Numbered from the stretch's first letter, positions 1 through 12,227 are shown. The stretch: 64,000 bases of DNA from Cydia pomonella (GCF_033807575.1 NC_084707.1:18152550-18216549), one strand, 5' to 3'. Program-made: numbers and translations. The notes: generated by a model not told the origin, from the sequence alone.

Positions 1-654
1 TCGGATCTTTACCTGGAAGGGTCAAGATCGGATATCGGTCTGCAGCAGTCCTAGGTCTGTTTTGATTGGATAGTTATATAAAAAATATCGAAAAAGAAAT
101 TATACATTAAAACAAAAACAGTTTCGTCACAATACGCAAAATAAATTACAGGGCGAAGATCGGATAGAAGAAAAAAAATGCGAAAATATCTTGCTCCCTG
201 TGATTGCGCATAGCACAAGCCCGACGCCCTGAGCGACGCGGGGACACTGGCAGTCGAAGCGCAATGAAATGGCATCTTACACAATGTTGCCAACATTAAA
301 AAAATAAAGCCAAATTAGGGAGACATGAATGTCCTACGTTCTTCACCCGCATCCGGTATTTACCCAACATACCTACCTTAATCGTTGAACCGCCGCATTT
401 CAAAATGGCCCTTATTTTGATATCGGCTAGCCGTATTGTAATACGGTGGATTATACAATACGACTGCGATACTTATATATAAATCCCCTCGTTAATGTAA
501 TTTCATTTTTGCTATCTAGTGGCAAACATCAAAGTAGTTATCTTTTACTTGTGACGCACAAGTGTGAGCAATGTAAAATACTATAAGTATTTCAAAAAAA
601 AAATGCCTTGTTTATTGTGATTAATTGATTATTAAATTCGCAAAATGCTGTCGT
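1..654. other. no gene recognised
   Basis: AT-rich sequence without a convincing reading frame or splice-bounded exon. Short open frames on the minus strand near 51-296 have no recognisable domain. Confidence 0.5.
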
Positions 655-766
655 TTTATTTAAAATAATTAGACCAGTTCCGAAAGTACCGGGAAATCCC
701 TGTTCCTATTTCCACCAGTACCGAAAATCCCGGTTCTTTAAAACAGTACCGGTTCTGCAATCCCTA
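655..766. mobile_element. hAT-like terminal fragment (right end)
   Basis: The stretch carries several copies of an accgg/cccgg-type subterminal repeat and finishes with tgcaatcccta, the same end seen on the hAT-like element closing at 58957. No matching left end (tagggattgca) was found upstream in the window, so it is either truncated or starts outside. Confidence 0.45.
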
Positions 767-905
767 ATAAGGATGTTATGCCCATCACTAATCCTTCTGT
801 GTACGTATATTTATAAACTGTCTCCGCCTCCAATTCGTGCGATAAGGACAACTGCAGCTCGGACTAAAATTCACTCGCAAAAAACCCAAAAATCGAGGTT
901 TCGCT

Positions 906-1213
906 CTCGACTGTTTCCTCCTCCAAAACGCAACCAATCATTATGAAATTTTGGAAATTGCAAGAGGAAGAAATAATCTATGCCGCTATGTTTTGATTTT
1001 TTGGATATTTATTGTCATATTTGTATACTGTGCCTTTTTTTACAGCCAATTCAATTGAGCCGTTTTTGCGATTTTTGAGGCGCTGTAAGTTTCTTCAAAA
1101 TAAAATAATCCAAAAAAGCAAAACATAACGGCACAGATATTGATGATATTGATCTTATTTGAAAAAATCATTGCTCTAGGTTCAAAATCCAGGGAGGAAA
1201 TAGTCGAGAGCGT
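906..1213. repeat. foldback MITE
   Basis: The two ends are imperfect inverted repeats: ctcgactgtttcctcc on the left is answered by ggaggaaatagtcgag on the right. The inner arms also match (tatgttttgattttttgga against tccaaaaaagcaaaacata). It has no coding capacity. Confidence 0.5.
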
Positions 1214-2212
1214 TTGTATGAAAAAATCACCACTAGGAATTCCTCTTGCGCGGAGCACGGCCAATGTTTTCGCTTACACTTGGACAGGGGTTGGCTCGGC
1301 CTTCGGCCTCGCACGGATTCCCACACGGTCAGATATTCTGGGCCTCCGGCTTTATTTATATTTATGGCATCGCAAGATGGCGTCTTCAATAAATTAAATA
1401 CACTGTTCAAAACTTTCAGGGTACTCTTGGGCAGGTGCATAAGTAATGTTGCCTACACTGGGGATTATTTGAGGATTGAGGACCAAAACATGTTTTAATC
1501 GCATAATTAGCCAGTAAAGCAAGCACACAATGATAGATATTAGGTAATTTCGGTCATTTCGTTTAAATAGGTGCTTTGATAAAGGTGGCATTCGGATGGC
1601 GACTTTAGCATTACTGTTTTCCAACTACAATGATACTGCTGCAGCACTGTCACTAAATTTACCAAGAAAATTCGATATAATCATGATGACTCTAGGGACA
1701 GGGGGCACCATAGTCTAGAAATGCTTAGGGCACCAAAACATCGTCTACAAGGTAGGAGCGTAGGTGGTACGGGTAGGCGCATTCGGAATGGGTTATCTTT
1801 AAAATGACTTCCTGCTCATAAAAAAACTGTCATAGGTTTGCATATGATATTTTTTCTACTACCGTACTTTTATTTATCATTTAAAGGGTCGTGCACACAT
1901 CTTTAAAACCCTACCTTATAGTTGTCAAGACAAGTCTTTAATCTATTCCCCAAAAACGCATTTGTGCATACACGCAGTATCTTTTTGGCACTTTTGGTTA
2001 CTTCGTGTAATGACCACTTAAAAAATATTGTATGAAATACATTGTTGCCAACCTTATTTTAAATGTCATCTCTGACAAATAAGTGAAAAAATATCAGTGA
2101 TGGCCCAAGAAGTCACAAAAAATTTGCTGCCTTCAAAATCGCGATAGATGACATGAAAAATATTTGTTAAATTTACAATTTTATTTCAAATTAAGTGCTT
2201 GGTCGTAGAAAA
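1214..2212. other. no gene recognised
   Basis: No coding exon, RNA gene or clear repeat boundary seen. The segment near 1250-1380 is locally GC-richer and resembles dispersed repeat sequence, but its limits cannot be set. Confidence 0.4.
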
Positions 2213-2354
2213 AGTATTCTATGCAACGTTGTTTAACTGAGTCAAAAAATACTCGTGGCGTCTTTATTAACAATTTTCGGCTTCGCCTCAAATTGTTACT
2301 CACGCCACTCGCCTTTTTTGACCTCTTTTAAACAACGGTTGCATAAAATACTAT
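2213..2354. repeat. hairpin MITE
   Basis: Imperfect inverted repeat of about 65-bp arms. The left arm starts agtattctatgcaacg and the right arm ends ggttgcataaaatact. It lies about 150 bp beyond the cwc25 stop codon, on the 3' side of that gene. Confidence 0.6.
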
Positions 2355-2507
2355 AAACTAATTAAAAAATACTCCTTCTAAAACAATTTTTCGTAACTAT
2401 ACATAGTGTCAAGACAAATCTAATTTCCAGTCGAAAGCCGCCGGCATCTTGACGGGCCAGTTACAAATTTTAGGCGCCAACAACAGTCAGGCGTAATCTA
2501 GTCGAGG

Positions 2508-5500
2508 TCACCTGCGCGCAAAGGGCTTGTCCATGTGCGTGCGATCCCGCTGGATATAGTGCCGGTTGGAGTGTATGCGGCTCTCGAGCGAGTCGGGCAG
2601 GTGGTGCGCCTCGGTGCGCAGCGCGCGCTGGGCGGGCGGCTGGGCGGCCAGGCGCCGGGCGGCGGCGCGCTGGGCGGCCACGCGCCCCGCCCGCTCGCGC
2701 TCGCGCTCCGCGCCCGCCGCCGTCATCGCCGCCAGCGCCGCCGCGCGCTCCTCTGCGCTCATCCCGACCCTCTTCTTGTGCCCTCCCCGGGAGTCCGCTT
2801 TGTTCGACTCGCGCTCCTGCGGTCTGTGGGTCCTCTCCTCCGACCTCGGCTGTCTCCGGCGGTCGGGCGACTGTTGCCTTCGGTCTTGTCCGGGTCTCCG
2901 CTCCTCCGACGGGCGTCTCCTCCGCCGGTCGGGCGACCCCTCGCGCTCGGCGCTGTCCCGCCGCATCCGTCCGGGGCCGCCTTTGTCCGATCTCGCATCG
3001 ATTTTCTCGGCTCTTCTATATTTCTTGTTACTCTGTTCGTAATCTGAGTCGTCGGGGCTGCCGCTGCGATGGTGTGATTTCTGGTTTCTGCTCTTAATTT
3101 TAGGGGACACGCTCCGTTGGACGCGAGGCTTACGTTTAGACTTATTTGGGTCTTCTTCATCTGAAGAAACTTTGCTGGAATCTTTACGTGTTGAATTCTT
3201 TTTTTCCTTTTTATGTTTCTTTGACTTTTTGTGCTTCTTTTTGCATTTTTTATGCTCCTCCTCAGAAGAAGAATCGGAACTGGAATCGTTAGAAGCAAGT
3301 AGAGCCGCTAGGTCAATTTGTTTTTCACCCATGGCGGTGAGCTTAGCAGCTAGCATGTTATCTAAATCTTTGTCTTTCTTTGGTTTTTTCTTTTCCTTCT
3401 TTTGATTTCTTTGTTCCTGGAAAAAGACAAAATCATAAGTGGAACAAATATTCATAAATAATTACAACTTATACTAGTTGAATTTAATTATAATAAGTAT
3501 GATTTTTATAAACCGATACAAAGATATATCAATCCAGTTTTATAAATAAGTGTGATTATTGATCTGTTTTGAAGATTTCACTGTCTATCTCTTGGCTCCA
3601 TCATCAGTTCAGCTTGATGGTACCAAATTATTGTGTTGTTGTATCTGTATTATAAATACTTGCAAAGTTTTGAATTAATGTGACTATTAAAAGTAGGTTA
3701 AAATTATCTTGCAAGATTTTATTTCCAGTGAGTGATATATGTATGTTAAAGATTTAAAAAAACTTTAAACGAACTATTCAACCTACTCAAGCACGCATGA
3801 AAGTTAGTGCGCGAAACAACTTGCTGCGTAGGCTAACTTCATCAAGCTGGGGCGCTACCGCACACACCTTGCGTACCACCGGACTAGCTCTGTGCTTTTC
3901 TGCTGGAGAGTTTGCCTGCCCAGTCTGGCATCGGTCCCCGCACGCCGGCCTCGTAACCGCCGCGCTCAATAACACCTGCCGCGCCGTCTCAGGCTGCCTC
4001 AAGCCGACCCCGCTCAACAAGCTTTACCCATTAGCTGGAGTGGCTCCCCCTGATATACGCAGAGAGGTAGCCTGCGCTATTGAAAAGCACAAACAGGAGA
4101 ACGACCAGCGGCACCCCCTGCATGGACACATCCCGCCACCTGCTCGTCTTAAAAGCCGCAGGAGTTTTATGCAGAGCACCAGCCCCCTGCAGGGTGAGCC
4201 GGCCGATGTGCGCCGCTTGCTGTGGCAGACCTGGTGCCCTCCACCAGACGTGTACATGCAGGCTTTGGAGCAACTACCGCCTGGCCATAAAGAACCTTGG
4301 CCAATTTGGAAATCCTTAAACAGGCTCAGGTCCCAAGTTGGTCGCTGCAAGCAAAATATGGCCAAATGGGGATTGCTCAGTAGCTCCTCAACTCAATGTA
4401 CCTGCGACACAGCAACGCAAACCATGGCACATCTACTGGCATGCCCCACATGCCCGCATCACTGCTCGGAGCTGGATCTGAGGGACGCGACAGCCAGGGC
4501 TGTCAACACCGCTGCCTATTGGGCTTCCATCGTATAAAAAAAAGGAACATCGACACGAAAAGAAGAAGACCTACTCAAGCAAAATATTACTTTAGCAATA
4601 TTACAAATTTTGACACATTCACTGCCGGGAACCCACCTGGTGGGTGCTCGTGAACCTGCTGGGAGGGTTGTTTTGTACGCAGCTATAGACCACCGGTTTC
4701 TGGGGTAGTGCGCCGTTTTTTGTCTGGCAGTGAATGTGTTAAAGTACCATTTACCTGCTCTTTCCTAAGTAACTCTGCTAACCGACGCCTTTGCAAAGGG
4801 TTATTCAACAGGGCTGCCCGAGCAGCTCTCTCCCTCTCTTTCACTAGCATTAGTGGATCCTCTCGCATCTTTCTCGCCAGGTCGACCTGTGCGTCACCCA
4901 CGCTGGCCAGCATGCTGGATCCCACCACTCTGCGAGCCACTGCAGGGATGTAGTCTGGTTCAACTTTATTTGCCTCATAGTTGCTGTCAATGGCTTTGCC
5001 AAGGAGAAAATCTTCTTGCTGTACCTTTTTATCAGGTTTCTGTAAATTGAGAATAAAGGCTTCATGAGTTTTTACATAACCATGTTACAATCTTAATATT
5101 GTATGAGAGTAAAAAAAAGTGTTTCTTTTTTAAGTCAGTATTTACAATATCTATATATAACCAAACGTTCTTGAGCTGTAGACCAGGGGTGGCCAACAGG
5201 TCGATTGCGATCGACCAGTCGATCGCGACTGTTAGTACAGTTGATCACAACGAAGACAAGGCAAAAAATATAAATACGTAGACCAGTTTCATTTAAGGTT
5301 TCAAGAAGTATGTAATTGGTAGATCGCACAGGGTTTCGTTAGTAAACAGGAGATCTTGGGTCTAATCAAGTTGGCCACCCCTGCTGTAGACATTATTTTT
5401 ATAAAAAAACTACATAGAGGAATATGAGGCGGAATTTTCAAATAAGAGTGGATTTTTACAGATATGGATAAAGCTGGATTAGTTAGTGTCACATAATGAT

Positions 5501-6579
5501 CAGGGGGAATATTTAATGCCAAAAAATCACATTTCCAAAAATTTAATCAGAAGAAAAGAAAAATTCTATGAATACAAAAAAAGGCGGGGAACGCTTTTAA
5601 ACGCTTCTTTTTTGGCAGTGAAAACATAACCTTGAAGAAGAAAACATGACCAAAAAATCCGAATCCTAATATTATTCTTCATATTTCAATCATTAAATAT
5701 ACATATTACATTTCATTCGGACACAACATAATTTTTTCGTAACATTACCAATATTTTGTATAATGGAGAAATATAAAGTCTCTTTTTCGACATTCAAATA
5801 AGTTAACTCTTTATGGAAATGATTTTAATTACAAAAAATCTATTAATCAATAATGAAGTAAAATATTCATATTTCAATGATGCCTCAAAAACTCATACCC
5901 CATTTATGTAATGTAAGTTACCAGAACATCATATAAGTAGTGAGCCAAGTCAAGATACTGTTTATGTTTCAAGTCCAATTTAATTTAATAAGATTCAAAT
6001 GTACTAGTGCACAAACAAAATATAATATTTAAGTATTGATTACTCCAGAAATAACTTTTGTTTGACAACTTGCCACTCTAAATGTAACATCAGTTATTAG
6101 GGAATTAGCCAATATGAAAGCTGCTAGTATAAAGTACAAGCTTGTTAAAGAGCACAAAAATATATAAAATAGTGTAACTATTTCTGTTCTACCAAGTTCT
6201 CTAAAGTTGCAAGTTTTTCAAAATGTTACAATTACATACATCATACATCCAATGCAAGCGATTGTCATTGGCCCCAGAGGCTCCTGCTGTACGTTTGGCC
6301 AGGTCGTTCAACTCCGCACGGTCGCGCTCCTCTGCCCGTTCTCTCTGTAGCTCCAGAATACGCTTTTTCTCTTCTGCACTGGCTTGCTCCGCTTTCCAAA
6401 CACGCTCCTGATTTTTCATAGTGTTGGGATGCCATGATTTCTTCGAGTTCTGCCAGTAAAATAAAGAATTACTTTTGTTGATGAAATACTAATGAAATGA
6501 ATACTACCTTCATGTCAAAAGCAATTGGGTGAAAAATAAAGCAATCATGGCTTGTACGTACCAGATCTCCTCCTCCCAT
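2508..6579 (-). CDS. cwc25: pre-mRNA-splicing factor CWC25 homolog
   Basis: CWC25 joins the catalytically activated spliceosome and supports the first transesterification step; it acts in the nucleus. Four exons read on the minus strand: 6579-6562, 6449-6240, 5039-4755 and 3416-2508. All junctions are GT-AG and phase 0, giving 473 aa (human about 425). Exon 1 encodes MGGGDL, exactly the family start. Exon 2 gives the CIR_N region (KKSWHPNTMKN, RVWKAEQ, LHWMYD). Exon 3 gives the LLGKAID motif and the REDPL...LLNNP block. Exon 4 is a lysine-rich then Arg/Ser-rich tail ending in SLESRIHSNRHYIQRD and KPFARR, the family C-terminus. Introns carry a LINE remnant (3793-4568) and MITEs (4609-4742, 5184-5383). 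Exon 4 has a GC-rich stretch (about 2580-2960) encoding the Arg/Ala-rich part. Identity is very likely; exon ends are predicted, not transcript-tested. Confidence 0.93.
3793..4568 (+). mobile_element. 5'-truncated non-LTR retrotransposon (LINE), RT C-terminal part
   Basis: Intact reading frame 3797-4537 with the C-terminal portion of a jockey/CR1-type ORF2 (motifs SAGEFACPVWHRS, NNTCRAVSGCLKPTP, LYPLAGVAPPDIRRE). The catalytic RT core is missing, so this is a 5'-truncated copy of about 776 bp. It is bounded on both sides by the 12-bp direct repeat acctactcaagc (3781-3792 and 4569-4580), a target-site duplication. It sits in cwc25 intron 3, antisense to the gene. The short 3' UTR ends in a GA/A-rich run. 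The clade call is tentative. Confidence 0.85.
4609..4742. repeat. MITE next to cwc25 exon 3 donor
   Basis: The ends are inverted (acacattcactgcc against ggcagtgaatgtgt). Its edge lies 12 bp inside the intron from the cwc25 exon 3 donor at 4754. Internally it contains the smaller palindrome cccacctggtggg. Confidence 0.65.
5184..5383. mobile_element. 200-bp non-autonomous hAT element (MITE)
   Basis: Perfect 14-bp terminal repeats (caggggtggccaac / gttggccacccctg) are flanked by an exact 8-bp duplication ctgtagac (5176-5183, 5384-5391), the hAT signature. It lies in cwc25 intron 2. The interior has a GATCGA-rich palindrome and no coding frame. Confidence 0.9.
5392..6200. other. remainder of cwc25 intron 2
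   Basis: AT-rich intron sequence (intron spans 5040-6239) with no further recognisable element or exon. Confidence 0.55.
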
Positions 6580-6861
6580 TTTAATGGACAGGTTACAACA
6601 TAAATATAATATTTTATGCAGCTAAATAAATAAAAGATTACTTATAAAGTAAATTATGGGCCCATATTACACTATTTTTAAAATATAATACTCAAATTTA
6701 TATCATTAAATCACATAAGTTTACAGGTTGTTTATGAACTGTAAACTATAAAATGACGCAGACAGCAGACATGACATTAATGACATTCACTCTGTCACTG
6801 TCAGTTGCAGACGTCGGCAAAATTAGTTGCCATTATTCAGAAATTAGTAGATATGGTAGGA

Positions 6862-8178
6862 TATATATTTTTTATTTTATTTTTTATTATGCGTTTAAAA
6901 TTTTGGGTCCAGTCCCCGCGAAGTGTACGGGCGGCTGAATCCGTAAGGTCTGTGGGATGTTTTATATCTCTAATGAATTAGGTCTTCGCACACTATATCA
7001 ATTCCACACCAACTCAACTCACTTTTGGTTCAACTTAGTGGACGACGAGTGGACGACGCGTAGACCACCCGACAGTTACCTAAATGTTAAACTGTACTGT
7101 AGGACATACAAGATAAGGCTTTAATTTCAATATTTAATTTTGAGTCGAGTGGCTGTTGAGTTGTAATAGTGTGCTAAGACCTTTAATTATGTGACACTGA
7201 GGTGATGTTGTGTTGTTATGAAAGGTGATGGTGGATATGAAGATGGATGGTGTAGATGAGTTGTTATGTGTTGTTGAACTTTTTTAGACTGTTGATTATT
7301 ATGGTCCTGGATAGTTTGCAAAATGAGGTCAATGTACTTTCTCTGCTAATGAGGTCTGGGAGGCTGAAAGGTTGAATTTGGAAATTGGTTGAATCTTGCT
7401 ATGCTGAATTTTGGGCATGATCGTAGAAGGTGGTCTATTGTTTGTGGGGTGTTTCTGCCACAGGGGCAGAGATCGTCGGTGATAATTTTCATTCTTTTTA
7501 GGTATTTCTTGTGGTAGCCGTGTCCGGTGAGAATTTGGGTTAGATGGAAGGAAATGGTGGTCTTGTTCCGGAGTTCTTTGATGTGGTTAAGAGTTGGTAG
7601 CCAGTTCTTTAGGTGCATTCCGGTGGTAGAGGTGAGGTAGTCATTGCAGTGCGCTTTTTGTGTTTCAGTTTTACAGAGGTGCTTAATGTAGGAGATGGGA
7701 ATGTGGTCAAAGTCGGGTGCACGGTGGAGAGTGGCGGCGGTTTTGGCTTCCTGGTCGGCTTCCTCATTTCCAAGCAGTCCTGCATGGGCCTTGATCCAAC
7801 AGAACTGTATTGTGCCTCCTTGTGTGATTTGGTGGATTTTCCGATGAATGCTGTTGACTATACTGTTTGTGCTGTTTCTATTGGCGATTTCCTGTAATGC
7901 TGACAAGGAGTCGGAAAACACGGTGCAATGGGTTATTTGGAGGTGGATACATGTTTCGCAGGCAGTATAGATACTGGCTACGCATTCGGCTTGGAATACG
8001 GAACAGAATTTATGTAGCTTTTTGCGTTTGATTGTGTGTCGGCCATCAGGGTGGTGTATTATGACTGCTGCTCCGACCCCTCCGTCATGTTTGCTCCCGT
8101 CGGTGTAGATTCGGTGCATGTGTATTGTATTGTATGGTTCGAGGTCTGTTGCACTGTGGATTTTATTAATTTATTATA
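6862..8178 (-). mobile_element. 5'-truncated R1-like LINE
   Basis: On the minus strand this is the 3' third of an R1-group non-LTR retrotransposon: RNase H domain, C-terminal zinc-finger region, a long 3' UTR (7345 down to about 6890) and an A-rich tail of ATAAAAAATAAAATAAAA type ending near 6862. The 5' end is cut near 8178, just before the RNase H domain. No convincing target-site duplication could be read. Confidence 0.8.
7346..8178 (-). pseudogene. RNase H / C-terminal fragment of LINE ORF2
   Basis: Open frame of about 275 codons (the ATG-initiated part is 8119-7346, 257 aa) without upstream endonuclease or reverse transcriptase. RNase H catalytic residues are all visible: D in YTDGSK, E in FQAECVA, D in VFSDSLSAL, D in GNEEADQEA. 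A CPCG...H...C zinc-binding cluster follows near the C-terminus. In-frame stops appear directly upstream of 8172, so it cannot be translated as part of a full ORF2. Frame integrity suggests a fairly recent insertion. Confidence 0.8.
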
Positions 8179-8464
8179 TTTAACTTATGCTTGTGTAAGG
8201 CTTCTACACTACACACCTTGCAATATTTGGCGTGCGATTTTATGTAATCAATAGAACAAAACCAAGCCGGTCACCGCTGGAAATAAACCGTCCCGTCCCG
8301 AGCGGGGACATGTGGGAATACACCTATTCCCATTGAATATAATTGTTTATTATTTTCCATCTGTGACCGCCTGCGTTTTGTCCAAAGAATACAATGTTTT
8401 GTCCTATCTGTTATAACCTAATTTTTGAGGCCGCAGACTGGACGCACACGGAACTCTAAAATAT

Positions 8465-8944
8465 TAAGCCCCTCCAAACTATGCGCGTGAATCGCGGCGC
8501 GACTTTGCGGAGCGAACATACCGCGACGTTGACGTAGACTCCACACTCGCACAACTTCACGGCGATTTCGCAGTTTGGTTCGCGACAAGATGGCGCCGAA
8601 GCGTCAGCTGATCGGATTTAGCTTGCGGTAAGGCACTGATTTAAACTGGGAACTGTTAAATTGATTTTTGGTTGATCAAGTTCGCACCCAATATAACCAA
8701 GTAGCAGCCATAAAAGGTTATAACAGTTCAGATTAACCGACTCGTGAATGAATCGCGGCGCGAAGCGATCGCGAGTGTGAAGTCTTGCAAGTTCGCGCTT
8801 CGAAAAAAACGGGGAATAAGGCGCGAAGGCTTGAACAATCTGCGAAATCGACGCGAGGGCCCTCCACAAATCACTAAATCGCTCGGTATGTTCGCTCCGC
8901 GAAGTCGCGCCGCGATTCACGCGCATAGTCTGGAGAGGGCTTTA
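8465..8944. repeat. GC-rich MITE with 55-bp inverted ends
   Basis: Both ends carry an inverted match of about 55 bp (core actatgcgcgtgaatcgcgg). The interior repeats related CGCG-rich blocks (gaatcgcggcgcga). Flanks read TA on both sides, compatible with a TA duplication. Confidence 0.65.
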
Positions 8945-9264
8945 GGCAAATGTACTGTAGAGATCGTAACATTGTAATATTTCTATGTTTATTATGTTGA
9001 TAGGGTAAGTTACAATGATGTGTGTCGTCGACCGGGACGCAACACGCGCCAAGCTGCAGTCGCTGCGCCACGAGGAACGTTGCGATGCGTCTGGGCCCAA
9101 GTTCTAGAATTGCGACACGTGGCGGGTCAGCGACCAACCGACCTGTAGGACTGCAGACCTGCGCCCCACTGGCCCCAGATCAGCCCCCATAGCAAGCCCC
9201 ATCCAAAGGATTTATTTTGAATATTTATCAAAATGGATATCGTCTTGGAATACTTAAGAGGCCC

Positions 9265-9382
9265 ACTGATTAACAGTCCGCCGGATGGTATCGGCCTGTC
9301 ATTTGTTCGGAACTATCAACTTTTTGTTCTAATTCTAACTTCTAACTGACAGGCCGATACCGTCCAGTGGACTGTTAATCAA
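9265..9382. repeat. hairpin MITE
   Basis: Inverted arms of about 37 bp: gattaacagtccgccgg and ggtatcggcctgtca on the left, answered by tgacaggccgatacc and ccagtggactgttaatc on the right. The loop is about 40 bp and non-coding. Confidence 0.7.
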
Positions 9383-9500
9383 ATAAAAAAAATCAACCCC
9401 TTTATATAATATTATAGGGAAGTATTTATTTGTTATCTTAGATATTTTATTAATTAGCTGTAGCCTGGATATATATTTCCGTATGTTCTATACAATATAT

Positions 9501-9775
9501 GACGACTGGTTTGGCCTAGTGGGTAGTGACTCTGCCTATGAAGCCGATGGTCCCGGGTTCAAATCCTGGTAAGGGCATTTATTCGTGTGATGAGTACGGA
9601 TATTTGTTCCTGAGTCATGCGTGTTTTTTTATATGTATTTAAGTAGGTATAAATATTTATATATTATATATATCGTTGTTTAAGTACCCTCAACACAAGC
9701 CTTATTGAGCTTACTGTGGGACTTAGTCAATTTGTGTAATGATGTCCTATATTTATTTATTTATTTTATTTATAT
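9501..9775 (+). mobile_element. tRNA-derived SINE, full-length copy
   Basis: The 5' head is tRNA-like, with pol III A box (tggcctagtgg) and B box (ggttcaaatcc). A conserved body follows with atatattatatatatcg and ctcaacacaagccttattg, then a TTTA-rich tail. Other copies are at 20754-21043 (+), 23365-23666 (-), 60693-60778 (+, truncated) and 61893-62097 (-), with partial ones at 24300-24420 and 49316-49440. The B box has A where the consensus has G. It is not a functional tRNA gene. Confidence 0.85.
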
Positions 9776-10691
9776 TAATGTATAGCAGTATATTATCTTA
9801 ACTTTTTCGCGAGCCCTTTGGCATAATTTTATTTGCCGACCCTGTTGCTGTGTTTAAAAATCATTATCCCTTTTGGGATTTCTTCTTTTTGTAGGGTTCC
9901 TTACCCGAAGAGTGATAAATGGCATGCTATGACTAAGCTTTCTTCTTGACTTATGAATAAGTTTTCTTCTAATCTGCAAAAATTAAAAATTAAACAAAAT
10001 CTTTAAAAAAATCGTAAATTACAGGTCGGAATTAATCGGAACCCTCACATCTGATCATGAATCACTCTTATTTTCATTTATGATGAATTAACTATCTGAA
10101 ATTATCAGTTTTCGACGAAAATAACGAGTTCAGTGGTCGCTGAATTTGTAATTTTTCACCTTTTCAGATTAAGACAGTAACTAAACGCATTATAAGTGAA
10201 TATTTTCGGAAATAATCGCTTCTAAAGTTTTTTTTTTCGTTTCAACCCTATGGTGTAGGATGTCGTTTAATAGGTCTTTCAAAATGAATTTTAAAGTGTT
10301 TTGGGTTCTAATTAAACATATTTTTGATAAATTGTATTATTCGGAAATAATAGTTTCGAAAAAATATATGTTTTCCCTCATAACTTTTTAACCACCAGTA
10401 AGAAATATGAAAATAATCAAAAAAATAGTGCTGAATAAATATATTCGACAAAAATTAAAACAAACGTGATCAGTTAAGCCATTTTTGTGTTATCGCTAAA
10501 AGTCTTCCCTTCTTATTTTATTTAAAAGCCTAATACCCCACCGGATTTTCGTAGGCAACCCTGTGCCACTGTATTCACAATAAAATTGCCATAATTTTCA
10601 TATTTTTTTCAAGCGGTTGGCAGATGAGTGCAATTATCGATGTCAACTCACCTGTTTAAACTTGAAACACGGCAACTACACAATAGTGACC
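9776..10691. other. no gene recognised
   Basis: AT-rich, no coding exon seen. A piece near 9890 (tagggttccttacccgaag) resembles the start of the dispersed repeat at 21885, but the rest is too diverged to bound. Confidence 0.4.
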
Positions 10692-10805
10692 AGAGGGCTT
10701 ACCGCGAACCACGTTCGACGTGTTGCCACCCTGTCACACTTACGTACGAATTTACAAGTGCGACAGAGAGGTAACACGTCGAACGTGGTTCACGGTAGGC
10801 CCTCA
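10692..10805. repeat. palindromic hairpin MITE, copy 1
   Basis: Near-palindrome: taccgcgaaccacgttcgac on the left is answered by gtcgaacgtggttcacggta on the right. A second, partly deleted copy lies at 20396-20499. Confidence 0.75.
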
Positions 10806-10827
10806 GAAAACAACAACGACACTACGG

Positions 10828-11066
10828 AAGGTGGAGGTAAGGAAATAAATATCCATGTACCAAAAATTGTCATCATAAAACCTTAAATAGGTGGCGCTAC
10901 AATACCTATTAGAATACTTGAACAAAAAAAATCAAATCATAGACAGCGCACTTCACTCCGTCAATAGCGTTAGGTTCTTAGCTACTCTAGCGCTACTCTG
11001 GAGAGATTTGGAACTATTATTTATAGCTGACAGCTGGACACTTTTGCAACAGTTCTACCATAAGAG
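10828..11066 (+). repeat. 240-bp dispersed repeat, copy 1
   Basis: Strongly similar to 19837-20077 across its length (shared blocks: cttaaataggt, catagacagcgcacttcac, gagatttggaactattattt). Each copy lies close to a copy of the hairpin MITE family of 10692. Any open frames inside are not conserved as protein. Confidence 0.75.
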
Positions 11067-11850
11067 ATGTCACTCCTCTTAATTCCACACTCCATAAACG
11101 ACACAATAATGACAAGTTTAAAAAGAAATTATTTTTATGGCTTAGTGACATGTGTTTTTATTCCATACATGAATACTTTGATTATGAAATTGAACAGTAA
11201 TAGAAATTGTAATTAATCGCTGCATAATTTTTCTAATGTTAATAATTAATCTGACATGTTATTTTTAATATTTTCATCTTATTTTATATTATAGTGTGAC
11301 TGTACCTACTTCAAATTTTGCATACTACACTAAACAGAGTACGGTTGAACTTAAATATATCTTTGTAAACCCATATGCAGCAAATAAATAAATACAAATA
11401 AAAAGATAGGCAACTTAGCTGATTCATGTTGTATAAGTTGTATACTTTCCATTGAAACTTAGTTCGTTCGGTAGGCAAGTAACCACGAAATCCCGAAAAA
11501 AGAAATTTACTCTTCCATAGAAAATGACAGGCAGTCAGGCAGGCAAAATGTAATAAACATCCAATATTTTTTCGCGATTTCGGGGTTGGTCCCAAAGTAA
11601 AAGTTGCTCAGTATGACCTATATATTCATATTCTATTCACTCTTTTATTCTATTAATTAGAGTTCACTTTATAGTTATCGAGTAAAATGGCTGTGATATA
11701 CGGACGGATGGGCGGACGGACAGAAGGACATAATTAACAAAAGATTTTTGTATTTTGGCTACGGAACCCCGAAAAGTTAAATTGCGTCTTAATAATACCC
11801 ACTATTCGTATTAGACCGCGGGCCAGGAACATATTTCGACAGTCATCGCC
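11067..11850. other. no gene recognised
   Basis: AT-rich. Around 11690-11790 is a degraded tail of the ggacggac / cggaaccc-type dispersed repeat (compare 21885). No exon seen. Confidence 0.4.
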
Positions 11851-12227
11851 TCCCGGCTGATACTTTGTCAGATGATAGGTTAGATGCTGTTTTAAATTTA
11901 AAAAACTGTCAGCCGCTTGTATCGCCGTGGAAAGACCGTCAGGTGTAAAATGAACTTGTAAAAAATATGCGCCTTACAACTTTATGTGAGGCAAAGTATG
12001 CGTAATCAGTTGATGGCTTTTCAGGCGTTAACGCCTGATGAAATACTACATGCAAAGTTTCATGATTTGTTATTGCTATCATAAAAAGGTAAAACGCTTA
12101 TTTTTTACATGTTCATACGACCAGCTGATGGTCTTACGACCGCGATATAACCGGCTGACAATTTTTTTAACTAACAATAGCATCTGAACTATCATTTTAC
12201 AAAGTATCAAACGGGAGGCGATGGCAA
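11851..12227. repeat. foldback element with 105-bp arms
   Basis: The outer ends are inverted: tcatcgcctcccggctgata against the reverse of tatcaaacgggaggcgatgg. Homology continues about 105 bp inward through the ctgtcagccg block and its inverted partner cggctgacaa. Non-coding. Confidence 0.65.

Noticed and set aside
2535..3047. Plus-strand open frames across the GC-rich stretch
   Set aside because: They are antisense shadows of cwc25 exon 4 (Arg-rich codons read backwards).
9501..9580. tRNA gene
   Set aside because: A and B boxes are present, but the same sequence recurs as the head of a dispersed SINE and no proper acceptor stem closes.
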